From RGIG5050 sp045636065 (GTDB taxonomy: Bacteria; Verrucomicrobiota; Kiritimatiellia; RFP12; UBA1067), in contig JAZTWW010000049.1 in NCBI GenBank assembly GCA_045636065.1, positions 1 to 64,000 on the forward strand: a stretch of DNA of 64,000 nt. The letters are read 5' to 3'. Made by a program: the position numbers and the translations under genes. This document shows positions 56,843 to 64,000 of this stretch, piece after piece. Every line of letters starts with the position of its first letter. Positions within the stretch are counted from its first letter, which is position 1. A model generated the notes under the pieces. That model was given only the letters and a program-made list of their open reading frames with translations. It made no database searches and was not told where the DNA came from.

Positions 56843-58014
56843 TACGCAAGGACTTTCGCCAGCGCGGCGACGGATGCGCGCGTCTCGGCGGAAAGCGCTC
56901 CCTTGAGCGTCACGACAGGCTCCGCGAAGGTGATCTCCTTGGACTTCTCGAACATCCCCTTGATGATTCTCGCCGCCTGCGGCGCCCACGATCCGTTCTC
57001 CACTATCGCGACGGTGCGCTTCTGGTAGAGGCGCTCGACGAGCGCGAGGACGAACTCCTCCATCTTCGGGAAGACGCCCGCGTTGTACGTGGTGGTGGCG
57101 AGAACGAGCTTCCCGTAGCGGAACGCATCCTCAACCGCCTCGTGGAAATCCTCGCGCGCGAGATCGGCCATCGACACCTTCGGGCAGCCCGCCTTGACGA
57201 GCTCGTCCTTCAAAAGCTCCGCGGCCTCCTTCGTGTGGCCGTAGACGCTCGTGTAGGCGATGAAGACGCCTTCCGTCTCGACTCCGTACGACGACCACAC
57301 GCCGTACTTCGCGAGCGCGTTTGCGAGGTCCCCGCCTTTGAGGACGTATCCGTGCAGAGGGCAGACAGTCTCGATTGCGAGCGCCGCGGCCTTCTTGAGA
57401 ACGGCCTGCACCTGCATGCCGTACTTGCCGACGATGCCAAAGTAGTACCTGCGCGCCTCGCAGTCCCATCCCTCGTCGTCCTCGACGTCGTTAGCGCCGA
57501 ACTTGCCGAACCCGTCGGCGGAGAAGAGCGTGCGGCTCTTGGCGTCGTAGGTCATCACCACCTCGGGCCAGTGCACCATCGGGGCGGCGATGAACGAGAG
57601 GACGCGCCCTGCTCCAAGGTCGAGCGTCTTCCCTTCGCCAACGACAACGCGCCTCCCGGCGAAATCGGTGCCGAAGAACTGCGCCATCATCTTGAACGCC
57701 TGGACGCTCGAGACGATCTGCGCGTTGGGGTACGCCTGGGCGAACGCGGCGATGCCAGAGGAGTGGTCGGGCTCCATGTGCTGGACGATAAGGTAGTCCG
57801 GCTCGACGGACGCGGCCTTGATGTTATCGAGCCACACATCGGCGAAGCGGCCGTCCACCGCGTCCATCACCGCAGTCTTCTCGCCCCTTATAAGGTAGCT
57901 GTTGTACGCCATACCGTTGGGAACGGCGAACTGCCCTTCAAAGAGATCGATCTTGTGATCGTTGACTCCGACGTACTCGATGCCCTCTGCAACCGTCATG
58001 TCGTAGAAATTCAT
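56839..58014 (-). CDS. fprA: Flavodiiron protein (FprA type)
   Basis: 391 residues. The metallo-beta-lactamase-like half has di-iron ligands His79, Glu81, Asp83 and His84 in HMEPDHSSG, a further His in PMVHWPEVVMTYD, Asp in SADGFGKFG and the last His in PLHGYVLKG. The flavodoxin half starts near residue 260 (VFIAYTSVYGHTKEAA) and has ATTTYNAGVFPKM. There is no rubredoxin or reductase domain, so it is a class A protein that reduces O2 or NO with a separate donor. It starts 1 bp after the glycyl-tRNA synthetase gene. Confidence 0.95.
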   Translation of the reverse strand: MNFYDMTVAEGIEYVGVNDHKIDLFEGQFAVPNGMAYNSYLIRGEKTAVMDAVDGRFADVWLDNIKAASVEPDYLIVQHMEPDHSSGIAAFAQAYPNAQIVSSVQAFKMMAQFFGTDFAGRRVVVGEGKTLDLGAGRVLSFIAAPMVHWPEVVMTYDAKSRTLFSADGFGKFGANDVEDDEGWDCEARRYYFGIVGKYGMQVQAVLKKAAALAIETVCPLHGYVLKGGDLANALAKYGVWSSYGVETEGVFIAYTSVYGHTKEAAELLKDELVKAGCPKVSMADLAREDFHEAVEDAFRYGKLVLATTTYNAGVFPKMEEFVLALVERLYQKRTVAIVENGSWAPQAARIIKGMFEKSKEITFAEPVVTLKGALSAETRASVAALAKVLAY

Positions 58015-58015
58015 C

Positions 58016-59626
58016 TCAAAACTCCAGTTCTCTTTCCATCTTTGCGATAAATGCGTCGATCGTCATGCGCTCCTGCTGCATGGAATCGCGCTCGCGCACA
58101 GTAAAGGTGCCGTCCTTCACGCCCTCGGGATCGACCGTGATGCACCACGGCGTTCCGATCTCGTCCTGGCGGCGGTAGCGCCTGCCGATCTGGCCGCTTT
58201 CGTCCCAGAAGACGTTCACCTTCTTCCTCAGCTTGAGGAATATGTCGCGCGCCATCTTCATCGACGTCTCGTCCTTCTTGACGAGCGGGAATACGGCCAC
58301 CTTGACGGGGGCCACCTTCGGATGGAACCGGAGGACCGTGCGGACGTCCTCCTTGCCCTTGGCGTCCACAAGCTTCTCCTCCTCGTAGGCCTCGCAGAGA
58401 AGAGCGAGCATGAGCCTGTCGACACCGGCGGAGGGCTCTATCACATGGGGGATGTAGCGGCCGTTGAAAAGATCCTCGCAGAAGCTCTTCGCCTCGGCCT
58501 CGACCTGCTCCTTCGCCTCGTGCGTCTGGGGCTTCTTGCGCGCCACCCATTCGGCCTGCGTCTTCGCGATGAACGCCGCGCGCGCCGCATCGTCCATCCC
58601 CTTCGCCGCCTGCTTGAGCGGATCGTCGAAGACGCTCTGCGGTTCGCCGGAGTGGATCTGGTGCTGCCTCAGGTCGAAGTCGCTTCTGGCGGCGATGCCC
58701 TCAAGCTCCTGCCTGCCGAACGGGAAGTCGTACTCGATGTCGACGCAGGCCCTGGCGTAGTGCGCGAGCTCGTCGGGCTTCTGCCAGTATTCGACGAAAC
58801 GCTCGGGCGGAAGGCCGACGGCCGTAAGGAAGCGCTTGCGCTGCTCGACCCAGTACTTGTGCCAAACCTCCCAGCCCCAGTCGTCCTGCGGCTCGCCGGC
58901 GAGGTCGGGGTTGTCCGCAAGCGTGACGACATGGCCGTGGAGGATCTCGACGGCCTCGTCGGGGCGGATGAAGAACTCTAGCTCCATCTGCTCGAACTCG
59001 CGGCTCCTGAAGGTGTAGTTCCTCGGAGTCACCTCGTTGCGGAAGCTCTTGCCCATCTGCGCTATGCCGAAGGGAACCTGGAAGCGGCTCGTGGAGACGA
59101 CGTTCGTGAACTGCGCGAAGATGGCCTGCGCCGTCTCGGGGCGGAGGTACGCGACGTTCGAGGGGTCGTCGATCGGGCCGACGACCGTCTTGAACATGAG
59201 ATTGAAGGGCTTGGGCTCGGTCATCTCGCCGCCGCAGTACGGGCAGGAGAGCGTCCCTTCCGGGTTGTGCGGCTTGGGCTTATGCTTCTGCTCGGCGAGG
59301 ATGTCGCCGATCTGGTCGGCGCGCATGAGCTTCTTGCACTCCTTGCACATCGTCATCGGATCCGAGAACGTGTCGAGGTGGCCCGACGCCTTCCAGATCT
59401 TCGGGTGCATTATGATCGTCGCATCGAGGCCGGCAACGTCCTCGCGGCCCCTCACGGTGAACTGCCACCAGGCGTCCTTCACGTTGCGCTTGAGTTCGCA
59501 TCCAAGCGGGCCGTAGTCCCAGAAGCCCGGCATTCCGCCGTATATCTCCGAAGAGTGGTAGATGAATCCGCGCCGCTTGCAGAGCGATGCCAGCGGGTCG
59601 AGAGTGGATTTGTTCTCCTCTGCCAT
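58016..59626 (-). CDS. glyQS: Glycyl-tRNA synthetase, alpha2 (eukaryote/archaea-like) type
   Basis: 536 residues. It begins KSTLDPLASLCKRRGFIYHSSEIYGG with FWDYGPLGCELKRN (motif 1 region). A zinc-type or insertion segment CKECKKLMRADQ...SCPYCGGEM, motif 2 FRNEVTPRNYTFRSREFEQMELEFF and motif 3 EPSAGVDRLMLALLCEAY follow. The anticodon-binding domain has VKVAVFPLVKKDE and IGRRYRRQDEIGTPW. It is the single-chain class IIa enzyme, not the tetrameric bacterial GlyQ/GlyS form. It lies 12 bp after the repeat-protein gene. Confidence 0.96.
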   Translation of the reverse strand: MAEENKSTLDPLASLCKRRGFIYHSSEIYGGMPGFWDYGPLGCELKRNVKDAWWQFTVRGREDVAGLDATIIMHPKIWKASGHLDTFSDPMTMCKECKKLMRADQIGDILAEQKHKPKPHNPEGTLSCPYCGGEMTEPKPFNLMFKTVVGPIDDPSNVAYLRPETAQAIFAQFTNVVSTSRFQVPFGIAQMGKSFRNEVTPRNYTFRSREFEQMELEFFIRPDEAVEILHGHVVTLADNPDLAGEPQDDWGWEVWHKYWVEQRKRFLTAVGLPPERFVEYWQKPDELAHYARACVDIEYDFPFGRQELEGIAARSDFDLRQHQIHSGEPQSVFDDPLKQAAKGMDDAARAAFIAKTQAEWVARKKPQTHEAKEQVEAEAKSFCEDLFNGRYIPHVIEPSAGVDRLMLALLCEAYEEEKLVDAKGKEDVRTVLRFHPKVAPVKVAVFPLVKKDETSMKMARDIFLKLRKKVNVFWDESGQIGRRYRRQDEIGTPWCITVDPEGVKDGTFTVRERDSMQQERMTIDAFIAKMERELEF

Positions 59627-59638
59627 TTTGTCCCTGTC

Positions 59639-60067
59639 CTATTTCTGCTTTGTTGCCTGGATGCGTCCCTGCGCATCGCGGTACGTCGTCTTCCCGTAGC
59701 TGTCGGTGGTGGAAGTCCCCGTTATGCGGCCCATGGCGTCGCGGTATGTGGTCTTCCCGTAGCTGTCGGTGGTGGAAGTCCCCGTTATGCGGCCCATGGC
59801 ATCACGGTATGTGGTCTTCCCGTAGGAGTCGGTTGTGGCAGTTCCCTGCTGGCGGCCCATCGCGTCGCGGTACGTGGTCTTTCCGCGGGAGTCGGTGTCG
59901 GCGGTTCCCTGCTTGCGGCCCATTGCGTCGCGGTACGTGGTCTTCCCGCGGGAGTCCGTGTCGGCAGTCCCCTTCTGGCGGCCCATCGCATCGCGGTAGA
60001 CCTCCTTCGAACCTGCAAACGAGACCGCCGACATGGCGGCAAGCGCAACAACGAGGATGTTATTCAT
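59639..60067 (-). CDS. Secreted protein made of 21-residue YRDAxGR repeats
   Basis: 142 residues from the ATG at 60067 (AAAGGAG upstream). The signal peptide ends near SAVSFAG (about residue 18). The mature chain has six YRDAMGR or YRDAQGR units separated by linkers of the type GTSTTDSYGKTT, with a 21-residue period. The unit recalls YD/RHS repeats (Y-D-x2-GR) but is more regular. The DNA copies are nearly identical in the last units, indicating recent expansion. It is the first gene of the glyQS-fprA unit. Function unknown; possibly a surface or matrix protein. Confidence 0.7.
   Translation of the reverse strand: MNNILVVALAAMSAVSFAGSKEVYRDAMGRQKGTADTDSRGKTTYRDAMGRKQGTADTDSRGKTTYRDAMGRQQGTATTDSYGKTTYRDAMGRITGTSTTDSYGKTTYRDAMGRITGTSTTDSYGKTTYRDAQGRIQATKQK
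59650..60010 (-). repeat. 63-bp tandem repeat inside the YRDAxGR protein gene
   Basis: The DNA repeats with a period of 63 bp; for instance AGCTGTCGGTGG begins at 59698 and 59761. Copies at the 3' end of the gene are almost identical, and those near the 5' end differ at several positions. Each encodes one 21-residue unit. Confidence 0.85.
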
Positions 60068-60094
60068 GCCACACTCCTTTCTTACAGGCTTGAT

Positions 60095-60123
60095 ATTATA
60101 CCACCCCCAAGCCCCCAAATCAA
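60095..60123 (-). promoter_or_regulatory. Promoter of the repeat protein-glyQS-fprA unit
   Basis: -35 TTGATT (60118-60123), 17-bp spacer, -10 TATAAT (60095-60100) on the minus strand. Transcription would start near 60088, 20 bases before the ATG. Confidence 0.78.
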
Positions 60124-60375
60124 GCCGTAAATCGCACTCGGCGGATTTAGGGGGAAGGAGGATCAATGGAGAAAGCGAATTAGGGGAAGGGATACAAGGG
60201 ATCAAAGGGATCTAAGCGATAAATCCGATGAATGGACTGTGAATGGGCGCGGCACCTCCTCGCTTCCCCGTCTATGCCTCCATCCTCCATCCGAGCGGAG
60301 CCAAGGGTGAAGCCGCTCAGTTTAGCCGCATGGGGTGGCAATATGGGGGTGGCAGAGGCGAAATATAGTCCATAG

Positions 60376-60623
60376 AGCTTGGAGGCCTTTCGCCCCGGCG
60401 ACGTTTCGCCGAGCCGGTGCGGCACTAACGCATGTAATCAAACTCTCTTGGCGAGGCGAACCGAGCGAGGGCCCGAATTATTCTCTCAAGCTAATAAACT
60501 TATGGGCCCGAGCGTTCGCCGGGGCGAGAAAGGCCGGAAAGCCCCGAAGATCATTGCGCAGCCTGCCACCAAAACTGCGCGAGCCCCATGCGCGCTATGA
60601 GCGGTTCCCGCCCATTGCGGAGC
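60376..60623 (-). repeat. Left copy of a palindromic-ended repeat flanking the R-M genes
   Basis: This 248-bp segment and 63145-63371 are inverted copies. The outer part (60376-60402, GAGGCCTTTCGCCCCGGCGA) matches the complement of 63342-63371. The 109 bp at 60515-60623 match the complement of 63145-63253 with scattered differences. The middle is less conserved. Within the segment, GGCCTTTCGCCCCGGCGA and TTCGCCGGGGCGAGAAAGGCC form terminal inverted repeats of a core of about 150 bp. Confidence 0.72.
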
Positions 60624-60652
60624 GCAAACCGATGTATGTCGCCCCGAAGACC

Positions 60653-60718
60653 CGCCCTTCACCATATTCCGCCACTAGCATCTGGGCGATTACTTTGGGG
60701 ACAGCCTCTGATAAAATC
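60653..60718 (-). repeat. Direct repeat (left copy) abutting the methyltransferase stop
   Basis: 60653-60690 is identical to 63430-63467 over 38 bp, and the following 28 bp match but for a few bases up to GATAAAATC. Unlike the flanking palindromic segment, the two copies have the same orientation. On the minus strand the copy would encode ILSEAVPKVIAQMLVAEYGE, but here it follows the methyltransferase stop. Confidence 0.85.
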
Positions 60719-62374
60719 CTATGAGAATGCAAAATACTGCTCGACCATTTTCTGGCAACGTCTGCCGCCTGCCCTTGAAACGACGCGTTCCACACATGTA
60801 TCGATTTTCGCAATATCACGCTCTCCATAAAGCCCGACAAGAGAATCAATGTCTTGCGCATCAAGGCTGTCCCATGCCGGTATGTGTACGCTCCTGAGAT
60901 TCTGCGCCTGATAGCGAATGCTTCCGCCTCGCATCTGTGTCGAAAAGCGCCTCACTTGATCCGTGACAAAGGAGCTTCGCAATATGACGCACAGTGCCTT
61001 CATATTCCACGAATTAGATGTTATCCAATACACGTTATGGTGCGGATAATATTCGCCATGTTCATCTAGCGCCACATTGCCGCCCTTCTGGATGTCAGGC
61101 AAAAGTATCTTTACGGATTTGAGCGTGCTGTACTTGATTCTGTCAAGTGTCCTATACCATGAGTCAGGATGTTTCCGCGCGCAGTAGCGGGATTTCAGCT
61201 TTTCGGCATTATTGTTCAAGTATGCCCTGGCTTTGGGGAACCTGTCCAAATCAAGCATAAGTCTGTCGTCAAAATGATCGTATGGATTAAGCATGTATCT
61301 GCTGTTCCATTCGATACATCCATCCCTAATGTCATCTGACGTTACAAGCGGCAGAAGACAAGATTCCTCTATTTCCGCATTTTTCTGGGGATCCAGGTAG
61401 ATTTCATCGGCCCCTGACGCGACGCCTATGCCGACATGCGTGCCGACGCCAGATTCCTCGATTGTAGGGAATCTGCCGGCAATATCCTCCAGCCGCGCCT
61501 TTTCGTCTCTGTCGGTGCTCGCCCAAGGCTCACCATGTCGATACCATTTGTCGAAGCGGCACAAGCATGATTTTGCAACGCCTGTCATGCACATAGACAA
61601 AGCATCGCCCTCGATTGACGAAATCTCTCCGGCATATGTCTCTCGCCCGACATGACGATCAATTACGTATATCGCCGGATATGCCGACACTGCGGTCTCA
61701 AAAGGCTGCGAATGCTCCATGTTCAAGTAAAGCGCCACATGGAAATCCTCGCCTATCATATGTCTCAGACGCTTCCCGTAGTTGGTTCTGACGAACCTAT
61801 TGGAGCAGATGAACGAGAGAACGCCGCGTTTCGACAAAAGCGATAGTGACCGCTCGAAAAACGGCACGTAAATGTCGCACCGTTCAGTGAACGTGGCATA
61901 CCGCGCCTTGTACCATTTTTGCTTATCGGTTGATAGATTGTCAAAGCGTATATATGGCGGATTGCCAATCACCACGTCGAAATGGGCACCTTCAAAATCG
62001 TAAAGAAGAAAATCCTCGCAGAAGAACCAGCGATCGACAAGCCTTTCGCAAACATCTTCCGGACAGCCAGCACAGACAAGTTTTGCCTTTACGGACTTGC
62101 GGACCAGCGAAATACTTTCACTGGAAATATCGAATGCTGCAAGAAAGCCGTCAAGTGATTCATCGCGCCAGTCGGGCGTCTCGGAAATAAGCGAGTCAAC
62201 AATTGGCAACACAAACGCACCATCCCCGCAACTTGGCTCAAGAATCCGCAGCCCGCTCCATTTGCTAAAGCCGCCGGCGCGTCTGGTCTCGTGCATCATG
62301 TATAAAACGACCTCCGGGCGCGTGAATACGGCGCCTGTCGTTCGATGAGTAGGGACTGAGATGCCGAGTTTCAC
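60719..62374 (-). CDS. Type II N6-adenine DNA methyltransferase (M.XhoI/M.PaeR7I-like)
   Basis: 551 residues starting at GTG 62374, which overlaps the endonuclease stop (GTGA). Motif X and I region: TGAVFTRPEVVLYMM and ILEPSCGDGAFVLP (SAM site, 45-55). The catalytic motif IV is GNPPYIRF (NPPY 138-141). A large C-terminal target-recognition region follows. The gamma-type layout, length and the neighbouring endonuclease fit enzymes that protect CTCGAG; the exact site is inferred. The base composition is visibly richer in A/T than that of neighbouring genes, suggesting acquisition. Confidence 0.88.
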   Translation of the reverse strand: MKLGISVPTHRTTGAVFTRPEVVLYMMHETRRAGGFSKWSGLRILEPSCGDGAFVLPIVDSLISETPDWRDESLDGFLAAFDISSESISLVRKSVKAKLVCAGCPEDVCERLVDRWFFCEDFLLYDFEGAHFDVVIGNPPYIRFDNLSTDKQKWYKARYATFTERCDIYVPFFERSLSLLSKRGVLSFICSNRFVRTNYGKRLRHMIGEDFHVALYLNMEHSQPFETAVSAYPAIYVIDRHVGRETYAGEISSIEGDALSMCMTGVAKSCLCRFDKWYRHGEPWASTDRDEKARLEDIAGRFPTIEESGVGTHVGIGVASGADEIYLDPQKNAEIEESCLLPLVTSDDIRDGCIEWNSRYMLNPYDHFDDRLMLDLDRFPKARAYLNNNAEKLKSRYCARKHPDSWYRTLDRIKYSTLKSVKILLPDIQKGGNVALDEHGEYYPHHNVYWITSNSWNMKALCVILRSSFVTDQVRRFSTQMRGGSIRYQAQNLRSVHIPAWDSLDAQDIDSLVGLYGERDIAKIDTCVERVVSRAGGRRCQKMVEQYFAFS

Positions 62375-63090
62375 GATTGTGCAACTAGATGATTGTAGAG
62401 CGACGAGAAGAAACGCATGGCACCAACAGCCTCACCTCCATCGCACACCGAAGCTGTCGCCTTGTCAGATACCAGAAGCGCCGTGGCCGTATAATCGCGT
62501 TCTAGCACAAGTCGTTCGCAAAGAATCTCGTATCGCCTGAGATAGCTTGTGCCTTCAAACACGGGAAGCGGCGGCAACGGGCTTTTGGCAATATTGACGG
62601 CACGATCTGAAGCAGGGGAATTTTCCAAGAAAAACAGATAACCAAGCCAAGGTGCAGGCACGACGCCAAAAACGCGCTCACGGTATGCCGTCCAAAAATC
62701 CCGTGACACGCCAAGCACTTCTTCTGAACGGTTGTTGAAATTATTCCCGAAACTGCCGCTTTGAGACTTCAACTCTATCGCCGCGACGAGCTTGCCTTCA
62801 CGAAGCACTACAATGTCCCAGTTTTTCTGCGGCCGATAATATCCCGGAACTGGAACAGCCCTGTCGAAAAATATCTCAGTTTTTGCGAACCCTGCCATTA
62901 CGCAAATTTCCTCGATTAGCTTGGCAAAGCCATCGAGATGGCGGCCACCCGTAACTTGGCCTCGCGTTCCAGCATCGGAAGTGCCACGCTTTTTCTGCGC
63001 TGACGCCTGCTGTTGCCGCGTTTTCCAGTAAAACTTGGCCGCTTTCTTCAGCTTTTGCTGGAATTCAGTTTCTGTATAAGGAAATGACAT
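62371..63090 (-). CDS. XhoI/PaeR7I-family restriction endonuclease
   Basis: 239 residues from the ATG at 63090, close to the 246 residues of PaeR7I. The nuclease core is NWDIVVLREGKLVAAIELKSQ: Asp92, Glu106 and Lys108 of the PD-(D/E)xK site. SGSFGNNFNNRSEEVLGVSRDFW and GYLFFLEN follow as in the family. GGRHLDGFAKLIEEI precedes the core. The target is likely CTCGAG. The ATG lies only six bases after the -10 box, so the message may be leaderless. A longer start at 63132 would be upstream of the promoter and is rejected. Confidence 0.85.
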   Translation of the reverse strand: MSFPYTETEFQQKLKKAAKFYWKTRQQQASAQKKRGTSDAGTRGQVTGGRHLDGFAKLIEEICVMAGFAKTEIFFDRAVPVPGYYRPQKNWDIVVLREGKLVAAIELKSQSGSFGNNFNNRSEEVLGVSRDFWTAYRERVFGVVPAPWLGYLFFLENSPASDRAVNIAKSPLPPLPVFEGTSYLRRYEILCERLVLERDYTATALLVSDKATASVCDGGEAVGAMRFFSSLYNHLVAQS

Positions 63091-63096
63091 GCTGAT

Positions 63097-63126
63097 ATTA
63101 TACCATTTTCCTTTCTGGGACTGCAA
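63097..63126 (-). promoter_or_regulatory. Promoter of the R-M operon
   Basis: -35 TTGCAG (63121-63126), 18-bp spacer, -10 TATAAT (63097-63102) on the minus strand. A start seven bases downstream of the -10 falls on or next to the A of the endonuclease ATG (63090). I see no controller-protein gene or binding site. Confidence 0.72.
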
Positions 63127-63144
63127 CTGCAACTTTTCTTAAAA

Positions 63145-63371
63145 GCTCCGCAATGGGCGCAACGCTCATAATCCGCATGGGGGGCGCGCAGTTTTGGGTG
63201 GCAGGGTTCGCAAATGGTTCGGGGCTTTTCGGCCTTTTTCTCGCCCCGGCGATCGCGAGGAAGCATTTTTAGGGGATGTGCCCGAGCCGGGGCAGCTCTC
63301 GGGCAACGCTTACGCACATCCAATCCGCCATAATGCTTCTGTAATCGTCGGGGCGAAAAGGCCTCCAAGCC
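63145..63371 (+). repeat. Right copy of the palindromic-ended repeat
   Basis: An inverted counterpart of 60376-60623. It begins GCTCCGCAATGGGC and ends GGCGAAAAGGCCTCCAAG. A core of about 130 bp (63231-63362) is bounded by GGCCTTTTTCTCGCCCCGGCGA and its rough complement TCGTCGGGGCGAAAAGGCC. Inside, CCGAGCCGGGGCAGCTCTCGGG can form a hairpin. A 106-codon open frame across it is not a credible gene. Confidence 0.72.
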
Positions 63372-64000
63372 TTATGGGCTATGGGGGAATGATGCGGGCT
63401 TAAGGCCGATGTATGGGGGCGCGAAAATGCGCCCTTCACCATATTCCGCCACTAGCATCTGGGCGATTTCATTGGGGACAGCCTCTGATAAAATCACAAT
63501 TGCGCCGTGATTCTGGATAAAATTTGCAATTTCACCAAAGAGAGACTGACAAGCAGGATTTGATGCCAAAGAGGGCTGTCCCCGATTCTCAAGGGGCTGT
63601 CCCCAATTTAGATGGCGGAAAACCGCATTATTTTGGGCTACTTCGGCAAATATCCGCTTCTGGAAGACTGTTGCGGATGGGTTGGCGGTGGTGAAACGGC
63701 ATTTCCAGGCGGAGACCTCCTCTTCGGTATTGAGCACCCTCCCTTGGGCTGGCGACCATAGGCCCATATCCACATCAAATCCGAGCTCTTCAAACCAGAA
63801 CACCGCAACAGCCATCCGCCCGGTTCCCACCTTCTTCGTGAGCATTGGGAGATTTGGGGCCGTGGAACCGCCTGAGGATTGGGAGAGACTTGGAACGTCA
63901 GATGCGGGCTGCGGCGGTTCTGCGCTTTTCGCCGATGGCCACCAGTGGGGGAGGCCGTTCTGGGCGATGAAGTTGCGCATAAGGGCGCGCGGCTCTTCGA
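63372..64000 (-). CDS. 3' part of an unknown gene, cut by the window edge
   Basis: The frame is open to the right edge (reading EEPRALMRNFIAQNG before an internal ATG at 63980), so the start lies outside. The visible part of about 209 residues is soluble: HWWPSAKSAEPPQPASDVP (linker), MAVAVFWFEELGFDVDMGLW, AWKCRFTTANPSATVFQKRIFAEVAQ. The C-terminus is encoded by repeat sequence: GQPLENRGQP comes from two GGGGACAGCC copies, and ILSEAVPNEIAQMLVAEYGEGR comes from the direct repeat shared with 60653-60718. So the original gene may have ended earlier and been extended by repeat insertion. No family recognised. Confidence 0.5.
   Translation of the reverse strand, partial: EEPRALMRNFIAQNGLPHWWPSAKSAEPPQPASDVPSLSQSSGGSTAPNLPMLTKKVGTGRMAVAVFWFEELGFDVDMGLWSPAQGRVLNTEEEVSAWKCRFTTANPSATVFQKRIFAEVAQNNAVFRHLNWGQPLENRGQPSLASNPACQSLFGEIANFIQNHGAIVILSEAVPNEIAQMLVAEYGEGRIFAPPYIGLKPASFPHSP
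63430..63496 (-). repeat. Direct repeat (right copy)
   Basis: The same sequence as 60653-60718. Here, on the minus strand, it forms the in-frame 3' part of the partial gene at the right edge (ILSEAVPNEIAQMLVAEYGE). It contains TTGGGGACAG, a member of the GGGGACAG family also found in the ketosynthase gene. Confidence 0.85.

Larger units (their letters stand above)
60124..60718. other. 595-bp non-coding region with repeats
   Basis: I see no convincing gene. Short open frames here overlap repeats and lack ribosome sites. The left part (60124-60370) is unremarkable. From 60376 it holds a palindromic-ended repeat and then a direct repeat that runs up to the methyltransferase stop codon; both are listed separately. 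Confidence 0.6.

Noticed and set aside
59650..60010. CRISPR or minisatellite outside genes
   Set aside because: The 63-bp period is in frame with a signal-peptide-bearing protein and encodes regular 21-residue units.
60335..60864. Two short overlapping frames left of the methyltransferase
   Set aside because: They consist of repeat sequence also present near 63.2-63.5 kb and have no start signals; treated as repeats, not genes.
63048..63368. 106-codon leftward frame over the right palindromic repeat
   Set aside because: It overlaps the endonuclease promoter and start, and only reflects the repeat sequence.
60376..63371. Integron attC sites or an insertion sequence
   Set aside because: The segments have palindromic ends, but I find no GTTRRRY-type attC core, no integrase and no transposase, so this class is not supported.

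Overview
The window is a compact, GC-rich bacterial chromosome segment. All recognisable genes but two small ones lie on the minus strand. The content suggests a Gram-negative anaerobe of the PVC group, possibly Kiritimatiellota-like. The support is an outer-membrane exopolysaccharide apparatus, a long pseudopilin cluster, V-type ATPase genes, a eukaryote-type glycyl-tRNA synthetase, an oxygen-reducing flavodiiron protein, a PPi-type phosphofructokinase and a radical-SAM enzyme of siroheme-derived haem synthesis. The phylum is my inference; no rRNA is present.

Layout from left to right; because transcription runs leftward, each operon starts at its right end. 0-2.7 kb: hisB-hisA-M16 peptidase. 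2.8-7.3 kb: DUF805 membrane protein, PPi-phosphofructokinase, a 72-aa protein and a two-component pair. 7.3-21 kb: a long exported-protein operon. A structured leader precedes a Cys-rich secreted protein, a parvulin lipoprotein, two thioredoxin-fold proteins (one a 1432-aa giant), a HEAT-like anchored protein, a 1019-aa Ig/InlB-repeat protein, a MauE-type redox membrane protein and uppS. 21-30 kb: rdgB, acpP and an exopolysaccharide operon (Wza, an unknown exported protein, beta-barrel, Wzy-like, Wzc-like kinase, aroA). 30-36.6 kb: sugar transporter, rpoZ-smpB, the only rightward genes (two unknown ORFs behind an array of eight 11-bp repeats), infA and V-ATPase D-I-K. 36.6-40 kb: rpmJ-rpsM-rpsK-rpsD-rpoA-rplQ-tRNA-Leu. 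40-43.3 kb: ahbC-like, hemL, a SurA-N-like protein, tRNA-fMet and tRNA-Arg. 43.3-56.8 kb: gspF, seven pseudopilin genes plus a GspK-like giant, manC, truA, rsmI and a ketosynthase-hotdog fusion. 56.8-60 kb: glycyl-tRNA synthetase, flavodiiron protein and a secreted 21-residue-repeat protein. 60-64 kb: an AT-richer XhoI/PaeR7I-type restriction-modification pair bracketed by inverted and direct repeats.

Promoters are unusually easy to read. About a dozen match TTGnnn-17/18-TATAAT, often with GG or AG just before the -10, and several -35 boxes lie inside the end of the neighbouring gene. The parts most worth following up are the exported thioredoxin/Ig/MauE operon with its structured leader, the 11-bp-repeat-controlled rightward genes, the repeat unit bracketing the restriction cassette, the GGGGACAGTCCCC palindromes built into a ketosynthase gene, and an initiator tRNA with a variant anticodon stem.
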